Positions 38,560-47,300 of a stretch of DNA of 64,000 nucleotides are shown in pieces (within the stretch, counting starts at the first letter, position 1; each line of letters begins with the position of its first letter). Made by a program: the position numbers and the translations under genes. The notes below the pieces were generated by a model, which saw only the letters and a program-made list of their open reading frames with translations, ran no database searches and was not told the DNA's origin. The stretch covers positions 806,001-870,000 of the forward strand of contig NZ_JFZG01000024.1 of the NCBI RefSeq assembly GCF_000607165.1. The letters are read 5' to 3'. This stretch comes from Ralstonia pickettii (GTDB lineage Bacteria; Pseudomonadota; Gammaproteobacteria; Burkholderiales; Burkholderiaceae).

Positions 38560-39327
38560 ATGAACCGATTGCTGGGTGTGCTGATGGCGCTTGCCTGCCT
38601 CTTCGGCCTGGCCGGGTGCGAGCAGGAGCTGTACACCGGCCTGTCGGAGGTCGAGGTCAACGAGATGGTGTCCGCGCTGTCGGCGGCTGGCATCAGCGGG
38701 CAGAAGCTCGTGCAGGACGGCCAGGGCCAGGAAGGCCGCACCTGGACGCTTACCGTCGACCAGGCCGACATGGGTCCCTCGCTGGCGGTGCTGCGTGCGC
38801 AGGGCCTGCCGCGCCCGCGCCTGGCGTCACTCGGCCAGGTGTTCCAGAAACAGGGGCTGGTAGCCACGCCGGCTGAAGAGCGCGTGCGCTACATCTACGG
38901 CGTATCGCAGGAGCTGTCGCGCACGCTGCTGGATGTGGATGGCGTGATGCTCGCGCACGTGCATGTCGTGATTCCCGAGAACGATCCGCTGGCCGACAAG
39001 GCCAAGCCAGCCTCCGCTGCGGTGTACATCCGTTACCGGCCCGGCGTGAACCTCACCGCCATGGCGCCGATGGTGAAAGACCTCGTCGCGCACAGCATTG
39101 AAGGGCTGAGCTACGACAACGTATCGCTGTTCTTGCAGGGCGCACAGCCGGTGCCGGTGGACGTGCGAAAGGGCGCGGCGTTGCTCGGCACATTCAGCAT
39201 GCGCAACCCCCTGGTGTGGTTGCTCGGCTTGCTGATCGTCGCGGCGATGGTGGTAACAGGTCTCGTGGCATGGCGGCGTGGCGTGTTCGACAACCTCAGC
39301 GGACGTCGGCCGGAGCGGGCGTCATGA
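38560..39327 (+). CDS. sctJ: Type III secretion inner-membrane ring lipoprotein SctJ
   Basis: A 255-residue lipoprotein of the YscJ/HrcJ/PrgK family. The signal peptide ends at Cys20 (LFGLAGC). Two ring-building domains follow, with ELYTGLSEVEVNEMVSAL and VDGVMLAHVHVVIPENDPL, and a membrane helix near residue 215 is followed by a basic tail. SctJ forms the inner ring with SctD. The gene starts one base after the sctI-like stop and overlaps sctK by four bases, so the operon is tightly coupled. Confidence 0.95.
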   Translation: MNRLLGVLMALACLFGLAGCEQELYTGLSEVEVNEMVSALSAAGISGQKLVQDGQGQEGRTWTLTVDQADMGPSLAVLRAQGLPRPRLASLGQVFQKQGLVATPAEERVRYIYGVSQELSRTLLDVDGVMLAHVHVVIPENDPLADKAKPASAAVYIRYRPGVNLTAMAPMVKDLVAHSIEGLSYDNVSLFLQGAQPVPVDVRKGAALLGTFSMRNPLVWLLGLLIVAAMVVTGLVAWRRGVFDNLSGRRPERAS

Positions 39328-39986
39328 CCACCGATGCGCGACTGGCAGGGCTGGTTGCCACGTTCAACCTGCGGCCGGATCGCTATATCGACGCGTCGTG
39401 GCTGCCCGCGGATTGGCCGCTGGCGTTGCGCGACCCCGCCCGTTATGGCGAGGCCGGGCGCGCCGTGCTGGCGCGGGCGCTGCTGCAAGCCCATCAGTTG
39501 CACGGCGAATGGGACTACGACTTCACCGCCATGGAAAAGCGCGTCGCCCTGTTGCCCGCCGACGCGCTGGAGCGCCTGGCCGTGTGCTGCGGCCTTTGCC
39601 TGCATCGCCAGTGGCTGCGCGAGGGCGAAGTCTCGCGCAAGACGCGCCAGGCCATCGATCTGGCGTTCGGTGCACCGCTGGTGGCCTTTGCGTTGGAGCG
39701 CATGCCGGCCTTCGAGGCCGTTGCCGAGACCCTGCAGGCGCAGCGCCAGTACCCGCGCCTGGCGGTGGAAACGCTGCGCGCCCGTGGGCGCCGGTTGCTG
39801 ACTGATTTTCTGGTGCCGTTTGGCCCGGCCGTCATCCGTCGGCTGGCGTTGAAGTTTCCGCGCAACGCGGCCGACGCCGATCGGCCGCCGTATTTGCTGG
39901 GCCGCACGCAACGCGCAGAACTGGGCGAGCTGCTGCGGCTGAGCTTGATTCCTGAACAGGTGCCGGCATGGGACTGGCTTTTCTGA
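39324..39986 (+). CDS. sctK: Type III secretion sorting-platform protein SctK
   Basis: A 220-residue cytoplasmic protein of the YscK/HrpD group by position and general features. It starts with LAGLVATFNLRPDRYIDASW and ends with LSLIPEQVPAWDWLF, stretches typical of this poorly conserved family. SctK links the SctQ platform to the SctD ring. It is coupled to sctJ by an ATGA overlap and overlaps sctL by 19 bases. Confidence 0.75.
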   Translation: MTTDARLAGLVATFNLRPDRYIDASWLPADWPLALRDPARYGEAGRAVLARALLQAHQLHGEWDYDFTAMEKRVALLPADALERLAVCCGLCLHRQWLREGEVSRKTRQAIDLAFGAPLVAFALERMPAFEAVAETLQAQRQYPRLAVETLRARGRRLLTDFLVPFGPAVIRRLALKFPRNAADADRPPYLLGRTQRAELGELLRLSLIPEQVPAWDWLF

Positions 39987-40573
39987 TTACCACCGACAAG
40001 CTGCATATCCTGAGCGAGCGCAAGGTGCTCAAGCAGCACGAGTATGCAGCGCTGCTCGATGCCACGAGCATCCTCGGCAACGCACAGGAAGAACGTGAGC
40101 GCTTGCTGGAAGATGCCGAGGCGCAGCGCGAGCAACGACTCAAGGCCGGCTACGACGAAGGCTATGAAAAGGGCGAACGCGAAGCCGCCACGCGGCTGTA
40201 CGCCGATGCGCTTGCCAACGCGCGTGCCTTGGCGGCCATGAAGCAACTGATGGCCGAACTCGTCACGCGCACCGTGCGCGAGCTGGCGGCCGATCTGCCG
40301 CGCGAGGCGATCTATGCCAAGGCCTTCGCGCGCATCGAAACACTGGTCGAACACGAACCCGTGCTGACGGTGCGCATCGCCCCGCAGCAGGTGGCGGATC
40401 TGGAGCGTGTGCTGGGAACCATGACCGACGGTACCCGCCGCGTGCGCGTGGTGCCCGATGCCAGCCTGTCGGAAGAGGCGCTGGTGGTGGAGACCGCATC
40501 CGGCGTGGTCGAAGCCGGCATCGACACGCAACTGGCTGCGCTGCACGCCGCACTGGTCGGGGACGAAGGATGA
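39968..40573 (+). CDS. sctL: Type III secretion ATPase stator SctL
   Basis: A 201-residue protein of the YscL/HrpE/FliH family. A short N-terminal strand precedes a long charged helix (QEERERLLEDAEAQREQ) that spans the distance from SctQ to the ATPase, and a C-terminal globular domain includes VVPDASLSEEALVVETASG. SctL regulates and anchors SctN. Overlaps with sctK (19 bases) and sctN (four bases) indicate coupled translation. Confidence 0.88.
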   Translation: MGLAFLITTDKLHILSERKVLKQHEYAALLDATSILGNAQEERERLLEDAEAQREQRLKAGYDEGYEKGEREAATRLYADALANARALAAMKQLMAELVTRTVRELAADLPREAIYAKAFARIETLVEHEPVLTVRIAPQQVADLERVLGTMTDGTRRVRVVPDASLSEEALVVETASGVVEAGIDTQLAALHAALVGDEG

Positions 40574-41928
40574 CCGAACCCGCCGTCAGCCACATCATCG
40601 ACGCGGGCGATCTGGAACGTAGCCTGCGCGACGTGCTGGAGCGCGCCGACGGCATGGCTGCGGGCGTCCAGATGCGCGGGCGCATTCACCGTGCGGTGGG
40701 GCTCATGCTCAATGCATCGGGCATCCAGGCGCGGCTGGGCGAAGTGTGCGAACTGCGCACGCCCGGTGAACGCAGCATCTATGCGGAAGTCGTTGGCTTC
40801 GAGCGGCAGTCCACCTTGCTGACGCCGCTGGGCAGCGTGCACGGCTTGTCGGCCGCCACGGAGGTGATTCCCTCCGGCAGCGCGCATCGTTTTGGCGTGG
40901 GCGATGCGTTGCTTGGCCGCGTGCTCGATGGGCTGGGCGCGCCCATGGATGACGGCGGACCGCTGTTCACCAACGAGCGTGTTTCAACGCATGCAGAGCC
41001 GCCCAGCCCGCTGTCACGCCGCCGCATCGACGCGCCGCTTTCCACCGGGGTGCGTGCCATCGACGCCATGCTGACGGTGGGCATTGGCCAGCGGCTGGGC
41101 ATCTTTGCGCCGTCGGGCGTGGGCAAGAGCACGCTGCTTGGCATGATCGCGCGCGGCGCGCAGAGCGATGTCAACGTCATCGCGCTGATTGGCGAGCGCG
41201 GGCGCGAGGTGCGTGAATTCCTGGAGCTCTGCCTGCCGGAGGCGACGCGGCGCAAGACGGTGCTGGTGGTGTCCACGTCTGACCGGCCGGCCATGGAGCG
41301 CGTGAAGTGTGCACTGGTGGCCACCGCCGTGGCCGAGTATTTCCGAGACCGCGGCAAGAACGTGCTGCTGCTCGTTGATTCACTCACGCGGTTTGCGCGG
41401 GCGCAACGCGAGGTCGGGCTGGCGAGCGGCGAGCCGCCCACGCGGCGCAGTTTTCCGCCCTCCACGTTCTCGGTATTGCCGCAGTTGCTGGAGCGGGCGG
41501 GTGCGGGTGCGCATGGTGTCATCACCGCCTTCTACACCGTGCTGGTGGAGGGCGATGAAGAGAGCGATCCGATTGCCGAAGAGGTGCGCTCCATCGTCGA
41601 CGGGCACATCGTGCTCTCGCGCAAGCAGGCGCTGGCCGGGCGCTATCCGGCCATCGATTTGCTGGCCAGCATCAGCCGTGTGATGCCGCAGGTGACCACG
41701 CCAGCGCATCGCGCCGCCGCCCAACGCGTGCGCGAGCTGCTGGCCAAATACCAGGAGATCGAATTGCTCGTGCAGATTGGCGAATACCGCGAAGGCAGCG
41801 ATGCCCTGGGCGATACCGCATTGCGCGCCCATGCCGCGCTTGCGCGCTTCTTTGAGCAGGACGCCGATGCGCGTGTGAAGCTGGAGCGCACCGTGGCCGA
41901 CCTCGAAGCCGTGGTGGGGGCGTTATGA
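40570..41928 (+). CDS. sctN: Type III secretion ATPase SctN
   Basis: A 452-residue ATPase of the F1-beta-like YscN/HrcN/FliI family. Walker A is PSGVGKST (181-188), Walker B contains Asp270 in LLVDSLTRFA, and the family signature RFARAQREVGLASGEPPTR follows. The hexamer unfolds and strips substrates from chaperones before export through SctV. All catalytic motifs are intact. It overlaps its stator and its stalk gene by four bases each. Confidence 0.97.
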   Translation: MTEPAVSHIIDAGDLERSLRDVLERADGMAAGVQMRGRIHRAVGLMLNASGIQARLGEVCELRTPGERSIYAEVVGFERQSTLLTPLGSVHGLSAATEVIPSGSAHRFGVGDALLGRVLDGLGAPMDDGGPLFTNERVSTHAEPPSPLSRRRIDAPLSTGVRAIDAMLTVGIGQRLGIFAPSGVGKSTLLGMIARGAQSDVNVIALIGERGREVREFLELCLPEATRRKTVLVVSTSDRPAMERVKCALVATAVAEYFRDRGKNVLLLVDSLTRFARAQREVGLASGEPPTRRSFPPSTFSVLPQLLERAGAGAHGVITAFYTVLVEGDEESDPIAEEVRSIVDGHIVLSRKQALAGRYPAIDLLASISRVMPQVTTPAHRAAAQRVRELLAKYQEIELLVQIGEYREGSDALGDTALRAHAALARFFEQDADARVKLERTVADLEAVVGAL

Positions 41929-42419
41929 GCGATGTGCTGCGTCAGCTCGCCCGCGTGCGCGAAGCGCGCAAGCTCGGCGCCATGGCGCGTGCGCAGAAGC
42001 AGGCTGCCCTGGTGGCCCAGGCAGCCGCGCAGAACGCGGCGGCGCAGCAAGGGTTGCAGCAAACGGTATCGGCGCGCTCTGCGCACGACGCTGCCATTGA
42101 ACAGGCCGTGCGTGAAGACGCGCGCAGCGCCGTCGCTCTGCTGTGCGGCGCCAATGCCGCGCGGCTGGCGCTGGATCGCGCCATCGTCAACGCGCACGTC
42201 GAATCAACGCAGACCGGCACGGCGCTGGCAGCCGAGCAGGTGGCGCAGGCACGCGCCCAGCGGCATGTGGCCCGCGCGAACGCCAAGTGCGAGGCCGTCG
42301 ACCGTGCCGAGCAGCGCGTGGTGGCCGCCCAGCGCCGCGCGGCGGAATGGCAGGAAGAAGACGCCGCGCTTGAAGCCCAGCTCGCGCGCCAGTTGGTCAG
42401 CCAGAAGATCACCGCCTGA
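41925..42419 (+). CDS. sctO: Type III secretion central stalk SctO
   Basis: A 164-residue protein that is almost entirely helical, rich in Ala, Gln, Arg and Glu and likely to form an antiparallel coiled coil, as in YscO/FliJ. Its place directly after sctN is the family's usual position. The stalk couples the ATPase to SctV. The sequence itself is poorly conserved in the family, so the call rests on position and coiled-coil character. Confidence 0.8.
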   Translation: MSDVLRQLARVREARKLGAMARAQKQAALVAQAAAQNAAAQQGLQQTVSARSAHDAAIEQAVREDARSAVALLCGANAARLALDRAIVNAHVESTQTGTALAAEQVAQARAQRHVARANAKCEAVDRAEQRVVAAQRRAAEWQEEDAALEAQLARQLVSQKITA

Positions 42420-42423
42420 GCCG

Positions 42424-43224
42424 ATGCAAGGGTTCGATCCGCACTCCATGGAAGGCCTGTTCCGGCAGGCGCTGCTGGTGCTGCCGCGGCTGCTGCCCAT
42501 CATGTTCATCGTGCCCGTGTTCAGCGGGCGGGTGGTGACGGGCATGGTGCGCAGCGGGTTCATCGCCATCCTGGCGGTGTTCGTGGCGCCGTCCATGGCG
42601 GGCGCGGCGATGAACGTGCAGGGCGGCGGCCTGTGGATGGCGCTGGCCCTCAAGGAAGCGCTGATCGGCGTGCTGCTCGGCATGGCGTTTGGCGCGCTGC
42701 TTTGGGCCATCGAGAACATCGGCCACCTGATCGACTTTCAGACCGGCTCGGGCAATGCATCCTTCTTTGACCCGGTGGCCGGGCATGAGAGCGGGCCGAC
42801 CGCCAGTTTCCTCGGCTTCATGGCTGTCACATTGTTCGTCACAGGCGGCGGCCTGCATGTGATGCTTGGCGCGTTCTTCGAGTCGTACAAGCTTTGGCCG
42901 ATCGAACGCATGTTGCCGAGCGCATCGGTCGCGCTGGAGCAGTTTGCGGTGCACGAGGCCGATAGCGTGCTCGGCTGGACGCTCAAGCTGGCCGCACCCG
43001 TGATCATCGTGCTGGTGGTGGCGGAGCTGGGCATCGGGCTGATCAACCGCTCGGTGCCGCAGTTGAACGTGTTCCTGTTCGCCCAGCCGGTGAAGAGCCT
43101 GCTGGCCGTGCTGATGATGGTGCTGTTCCTCGGCTTTGTCTTCGAATCGATGCGCACCTTCCTGGCTGGCAATGGTGAGATGGTCTGGCTGTTGCGCGCG
43201 CTGCTGCACAGCCCCGGCTCATGA
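42424..43224 (+). CDS. sctT: Type III secretion export gate protein SctT
   Basis: A 266-residue membrane protein of the FliR/YscT/HrcT family with six to eight hydrophobic helices. Hallmarks are LPRLLPIMFIVPVFSG, FGALLWAIENIGHLIDFQTG and LIDFQTGSGNASFFDPVAG. It seals the export gate with SctR and SctS. The start lies five bases after the sctO stop, and the end overlaps sctU by four bases. SctP, expected between O and T in Ysc-type operons, is absent. Confidence 0.94.
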   Translation: MQGFDPHSMEGLFRQALLVLPRLLPIMFIVPVFSGRVVTGMVRSGFIAILAVFVAPSMAGAAMNVQGGGLWMALALKEALIGVLLGMAFGALLWAIENIGHLIDFQTGSGNASFFDPVAGHESGPTASFLGFMAVTLFVTGGGLHVMLGAFFESYKLWPIERMLPSASVALEQFAVHEADSVLGWTLKLAAPVIIVLVVAELGIGLINRSVPQLNVFLFAQPVKSLLAVLMMVLFLGFVFESMRTFLAGNGEMVWLLRALLHSPGS

Positions 43225-44288
43225 GCGAGAAACAGCACAAGCCCACCCAGCGCCGGCTGGAGGATGTGCGGCGCGAAGGCGAAGTCGTCCGCAGCACGGA
43301 CGTGACGAGCGCGCTGGTCTTTATCGGGATGCTCGTGCTGTTGTGGCAAGGCGGGCCGTGGTTGCTCGAACGCATGCGCGGCCTGCTGATACAGAACGTG
43401 AGCGCCGTGGCGCAGGCGCGCGACCCGACTGCAGCGGTGCGGCAGGCATTGGTATCGGCCGGGGCGGAGTGGCTCCTGTTGAGCGCCGCCGTCCTGTTGC
43501 TGGTGACCGTGCTGGCAGTGCTGGGTGCGTTTGCCCAGGTGGGCGGCATGTTCGCGCCCAAACGCCTGACGCCGCAAATGTCACGGCTCAATCCGGGGGA
43601 AGGCATCCAGCGCATGTTCTCCGTGCGCAACCTCATCGGCCTTGCCATCATGCTGTTCAAGGTGGCTTGCCTGGCGCTGACGCTGTTTGTGGTGATTCGC
43701 GGGTCGTTGGCGTTGCCGCTGCAGGCCGGTTACGGTCGGCCGGCGGCCATTCTGGCTGTGGTCGCGCATCTGATTCTTGTGCTGTTCGGCTGGGCGGCGG
43801 TGGTGTACGTGCTGATGGCCGCGCTGGACTACTGGCACGTGCGTTTCGAATTCTTCAAGAAGAACCGCATGTCTACCGAAGAACTGCGCCGTGAGCACCG
43901 TGAGCTGCAGGGCGATCCGCACATCGTGGGGCGCCGCCGCCAGCTTGCATTGGAGGTGCAATACAGCGCGCTGGAAGATCGCATGCGCATTGCCACCGCC
44001 ATCGTGTTCAGTGCGCGGCATGCGGTGGCGCTGTATTACCCCGGCGATGGCACGTTGCCGATGGTGATCGCCAAGGGCAGCGGCGAGTCTGTCCAGCGCA
44101 TCCGGCAGATGGCCGAATACCACCTCGTGCCGACCGCTGCCAACGCAGGTCTGGCGGAGCGCCTGCACGACACCGTGCCGATGGATACAACCATTGACCG
44201 CACGCTGTTCCGCGATGTGGCGGCGCTGCTGCGCTGGGCTGAAGGCGCGGATGCGGTGGGCAATCCTTACGTGTCGTCCACTTCCTGA
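43221..44288 (+). CDS. sctU: Type III secretion switch protein SctU lacking the NPTH autocleavage motif
   Basis: A 355-residue protein of the FlhB/YscU/HrcU family with four membrane helices in the first 210 residues and a cytoplasmic C-terminal domain. The family begins SEKQHKPTQRRLEDVRREGE, as here. In nearly all members the C-terminal domain contains Asn-Pro-Thr-His and cuts itself between Asn and Pro. Here the aligned residues 264-267 are Ser-Ala-Arg-His, within IVFSARHAVALYY. The rest of the domain (LPMVIAKGSGE and VALLRWAEG) is well preserved, so this is a changed motif in an intact gene. Self-cleavage by the usual route looks impossible. Confidence 0.93.
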   Translation: MSEKQHKPTQRRLEDVRREGEVVRSTDVTSALVFIGMLVLLWQGGPWLLERMRGLLIQNVSAVAQARDPTAAVRQALVSAGAEWLLLSAAVLLLVTVLAVLGAFAQVGGMFAPKRLTPQMSRLNPGEGIQRMFSVRNLIGLAIMLFKVACLALTLFVVIRGSLALPLQAGYGRPAAILAVVAHLILVLFGWAAVVYVLMAALDYWHVRFEFFKKNRMSTEELRREHRELQGDPHIVGRRRQLALEVQYSALEDRMRIATAIVFSARHAVALYYPGDGTLPMVIAKGSGESVQRIRQMAEYHLVPTAANAGLAERLHDTVPMDTTIDRTLFRDVAALLRWAEGADAVGNPYVSSTS

Positions 44289-44304
44289 ACGCGCAACGAA
44301 CGCG

Positions 44305-44346
44305 AAAGAAAAAAGGCGGCGGGCGCCTGACTGCTGCGCCCGCCGC
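44305..44346 (-). terminator. Terminator of the giant effector gene
   Basis: An eleven-base perfect hairpin (GCGGCGGGCGC 44316-44326 with GCGCCCGCCGC 44336-44346) is followed by a T run when read on the minus strand, 35 bases after the effector stop. On the plus strand it lacks a T run, so it is only a weak stop for the sctU transcript. Three CTGCCCG repeats lie next to it (44346-44367). Confidence 0.75.
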
Positions 44347-44380
44347 TGCCCGCTGCCCGCTGCCCGGCTTGCTTTCCCCG

Positions 44381-47300
44381 TTATCCGATCCGCACGATGT
44401 CACCCGGGACGACGAGATCCGGGTCCTGTCCCGTTGCGCCTTGCGTATATGGATTGCCATCCAGCGCCGCCCAGTCGAACTGGCTGTTCATCGGTGCCAG
44501 TTTGTCCAACGCGGCAGCCGTGCGCGCGTCGGATGCCGGGCCCGTGGTGCCAAGCAGCTTGGCGGCATCGGTGGCGCTCAATTGCCAGAGCGTGTCGCCG
44601 GGCCCAACGATCGCATACTGCGGCGACTTCGCTGGGCCGATCGATGGCAACGCGTGCGGGGCATTGGCGCGCAGCAGGTCACCGCTTACGTCCTGCATGT
44701 CGGGCAGCGGGAACGCGGCAATGGGCTGGTTGTTCTGATCCTGCCCGTTGCCGTTGGCCTGCACTTGCGCAACGGCCGGCTTGGCCGCCTGGTTGGGCGC
44801 GAACAGCTCGATGCCGAAGCGCGTGACCGCCGCCACACCCAGGATCACGCCGCCGGGCAGCATGGCGTTGCTCGGCAGCCGTTGGCCGACCCTGGGCATC
44901 AGGTCGCCGGCAATGCGCAGGGCGCCTGCGCCGAATGCCAGGTCCAGTGCCGCCTTGGTGGCACCCATGGCCGGGCTGTTGGTGTGCATGAGCGCGTCGT
45001 TCATCGCCAGGGGTACTGAACCGACCGTGTACAGCGACATCGTGAACGCCTGGGCACGGTTCAGCCACGGGCTCGCGTTGGTCGCCTTGTCGTTGAACGT
45101 CGCGCCCAGGCGGCCGGCAAAGTTGCGGCTGGACAGTGCCAGGTTGGCGCTCAGGAACAGCGCATTGCTCCAGAACGACGGCGTGTTCAGGTGCGCGCCA
45201 TGCATGGCGAACCAGTAAGCCGTGTTGCCGTTATTGAGCGCAAGTGTCAGCAGTTGCAGCGTGTCGTTCGCGCGCCCCACGGGGCTCTTGGGCGAAAGCA
45301 GCTTGCCCGGCGCCCCCTTGAGGGCCAGCAGTGCCTGTACATCGGGGTCGTCCTTGGCCTTGGGATCGTCGACCTTGGACAGCGCGGCGGTGAGCGCATC
45401 CGGGTTGTCCTGGAACCGCGCTACCGCGTCGGCGATGGTTTGCCGGTCCCCCTTCGTCACGCCCCAGCGGTGCCCATGATCCGACATGTTGGTCTTGAGC
45501 CAAGCCAGTGCCGAGTCTGAGTCTTCGGTGCCCAACTTGCCGACCTGGTCAGACACGGCGCGTGTCTTGTTGGCACGCAATGCTGCGATGCCGCCGCGAT
45601 ACATGAACGACAGCGGGCTGGTGACGGACGGATCGAATACCGCGTGCGTCGCGGCGCTTCCGGTGAGCGTGGCGGAACTCGCAGCCGTGGAGAACGCACC
45701 CGTGAGCGAGCCCGCGAAGATCCAGCGGATCCACGGCTTGCGCTTGGGTTCGCCAGCGTTGGCGGCGCGGTCGGGCCCGGTGGGCGGAGTGCCGTTGCCA
45801 TCGTCGCCGGCTTCGCTGGTCTTGATGGCCGGGGCGGTGGGCTCCGTAGTCTTGCTGCCGGTGGGCTGCGGGCTGGGCGCCGCGTTGTCGGGCCGCGGGC
45901 CTCCCGGTCCCTTCGGCCCTGTCGCGCTTGCGGTCGAAGGTGGCGGCACATCGGGCTTCTTGCCCGCAGCCAGGTTGATCATCTGCACGACCGTCTGATA
46001 AGTGTTGCTGTCGTGTCCGCCCACCGTACCGGTGGCCTGGCCCGTCGCGCCATCGACAGCACCGGCGCTGGCGGTGGCGTTCAGCGCGTCCATGTGCTGC
46101 TGATGGGTGGTCAGCAGGTCCGTGCGGCCGGCGGCTTCCAGCACCGAAGCCGCCAGGCCGTGCGCGCCCCAGTTGGAGTTCGATGCACTCACATAGTGGT
46201 CCGCCGGCACCACTGAACGCGGGTCCACCACCGTGCCATCGGGCAGGGTTACCTGCGGGGCCGTGCGGCGCGTGTTGCCCATGCCGGCTTCATGCCCGCG
46301 CGAGCCTACGCCGATGGTGGTCACGCCGTCGGTCTTCCAGCCGGCAATGGCCACTTCGTCCAGCGGTACGGTCTGGTCAGTGACGTCGTTGCCGTTCTGG
46401 TCGACGTAGCGGTTTTCGCTATTGCGGCCGTGCACGTTGATCGACACAACGGTGTCCGGTGCCTCGCCGTTTGTTCCGTTGAACAGCTCCTGCGCGGCGG
46501 CGCGTGCCGATTCACCGTGTGTGGCATCGAAGGGGACGATGCTGTAGTCATTGACTGCGGCACCGCGCGCTTGCAGGGCGGCATCGAGTGCCGGCACGGC
46601 TTCATGCGGCACCACGTAGACGACATGCTTGCCCGCCGCCTGCATGTCATGCCCGAACACAGCGGCGCCGGCCACGCCATCGGTATCCACTGCGCCGTGT
46701 GCGTTGCGGGCGCCGGCCAGTACCAGAATGCGGTTGCTGTTTTGCAGCGCGGCGGCGGCCTGGTCGATGCCCAAGGGGTTTTCAATGCGGGCCGAGTCGC
46801 CGGTGAACAGCGCCTGCACGGCATTGGTGATGGGGCTGGGCTCAAGCCTCGGGTTCGAGGGAATCACGCTGTCCAGCGTCCTGCCGGGGCCAAACCTGCG
46901 CACGCGTTGCACTGGCACATCGGGCAGGTCCATCAGGTTCTGCGCCGACTCGCTCACCGGCCCGGTCTTGCCAGACGTGACGACATACGGATCGGACGAA
47001 TACGCCGCGCTGGGCACCTTCCATTCCTGTTGGCCGATGGCATCGAGCACCGCCTTGGCCTGGTACTGCATCGGGTCGACCACGGGAATATCCATGCCGC
47101 GCTTCTGCAGCGACGTCACGAGGAAGTCCTTCATGGCTGGATAGTGCGTGCAGCACAGCCACAGCGATGTGGTGGTCGGGTCCAGTTCCGACACGTACAG
47201 GTCGGATGCCTCCTGCAGTTCTTTCTTGACCGTCGGATCATCGATCTTGTGCTTGAGGTCGTTGACGAAATCAGCAAATTTGTGAGCGGCTACGGCCTGC

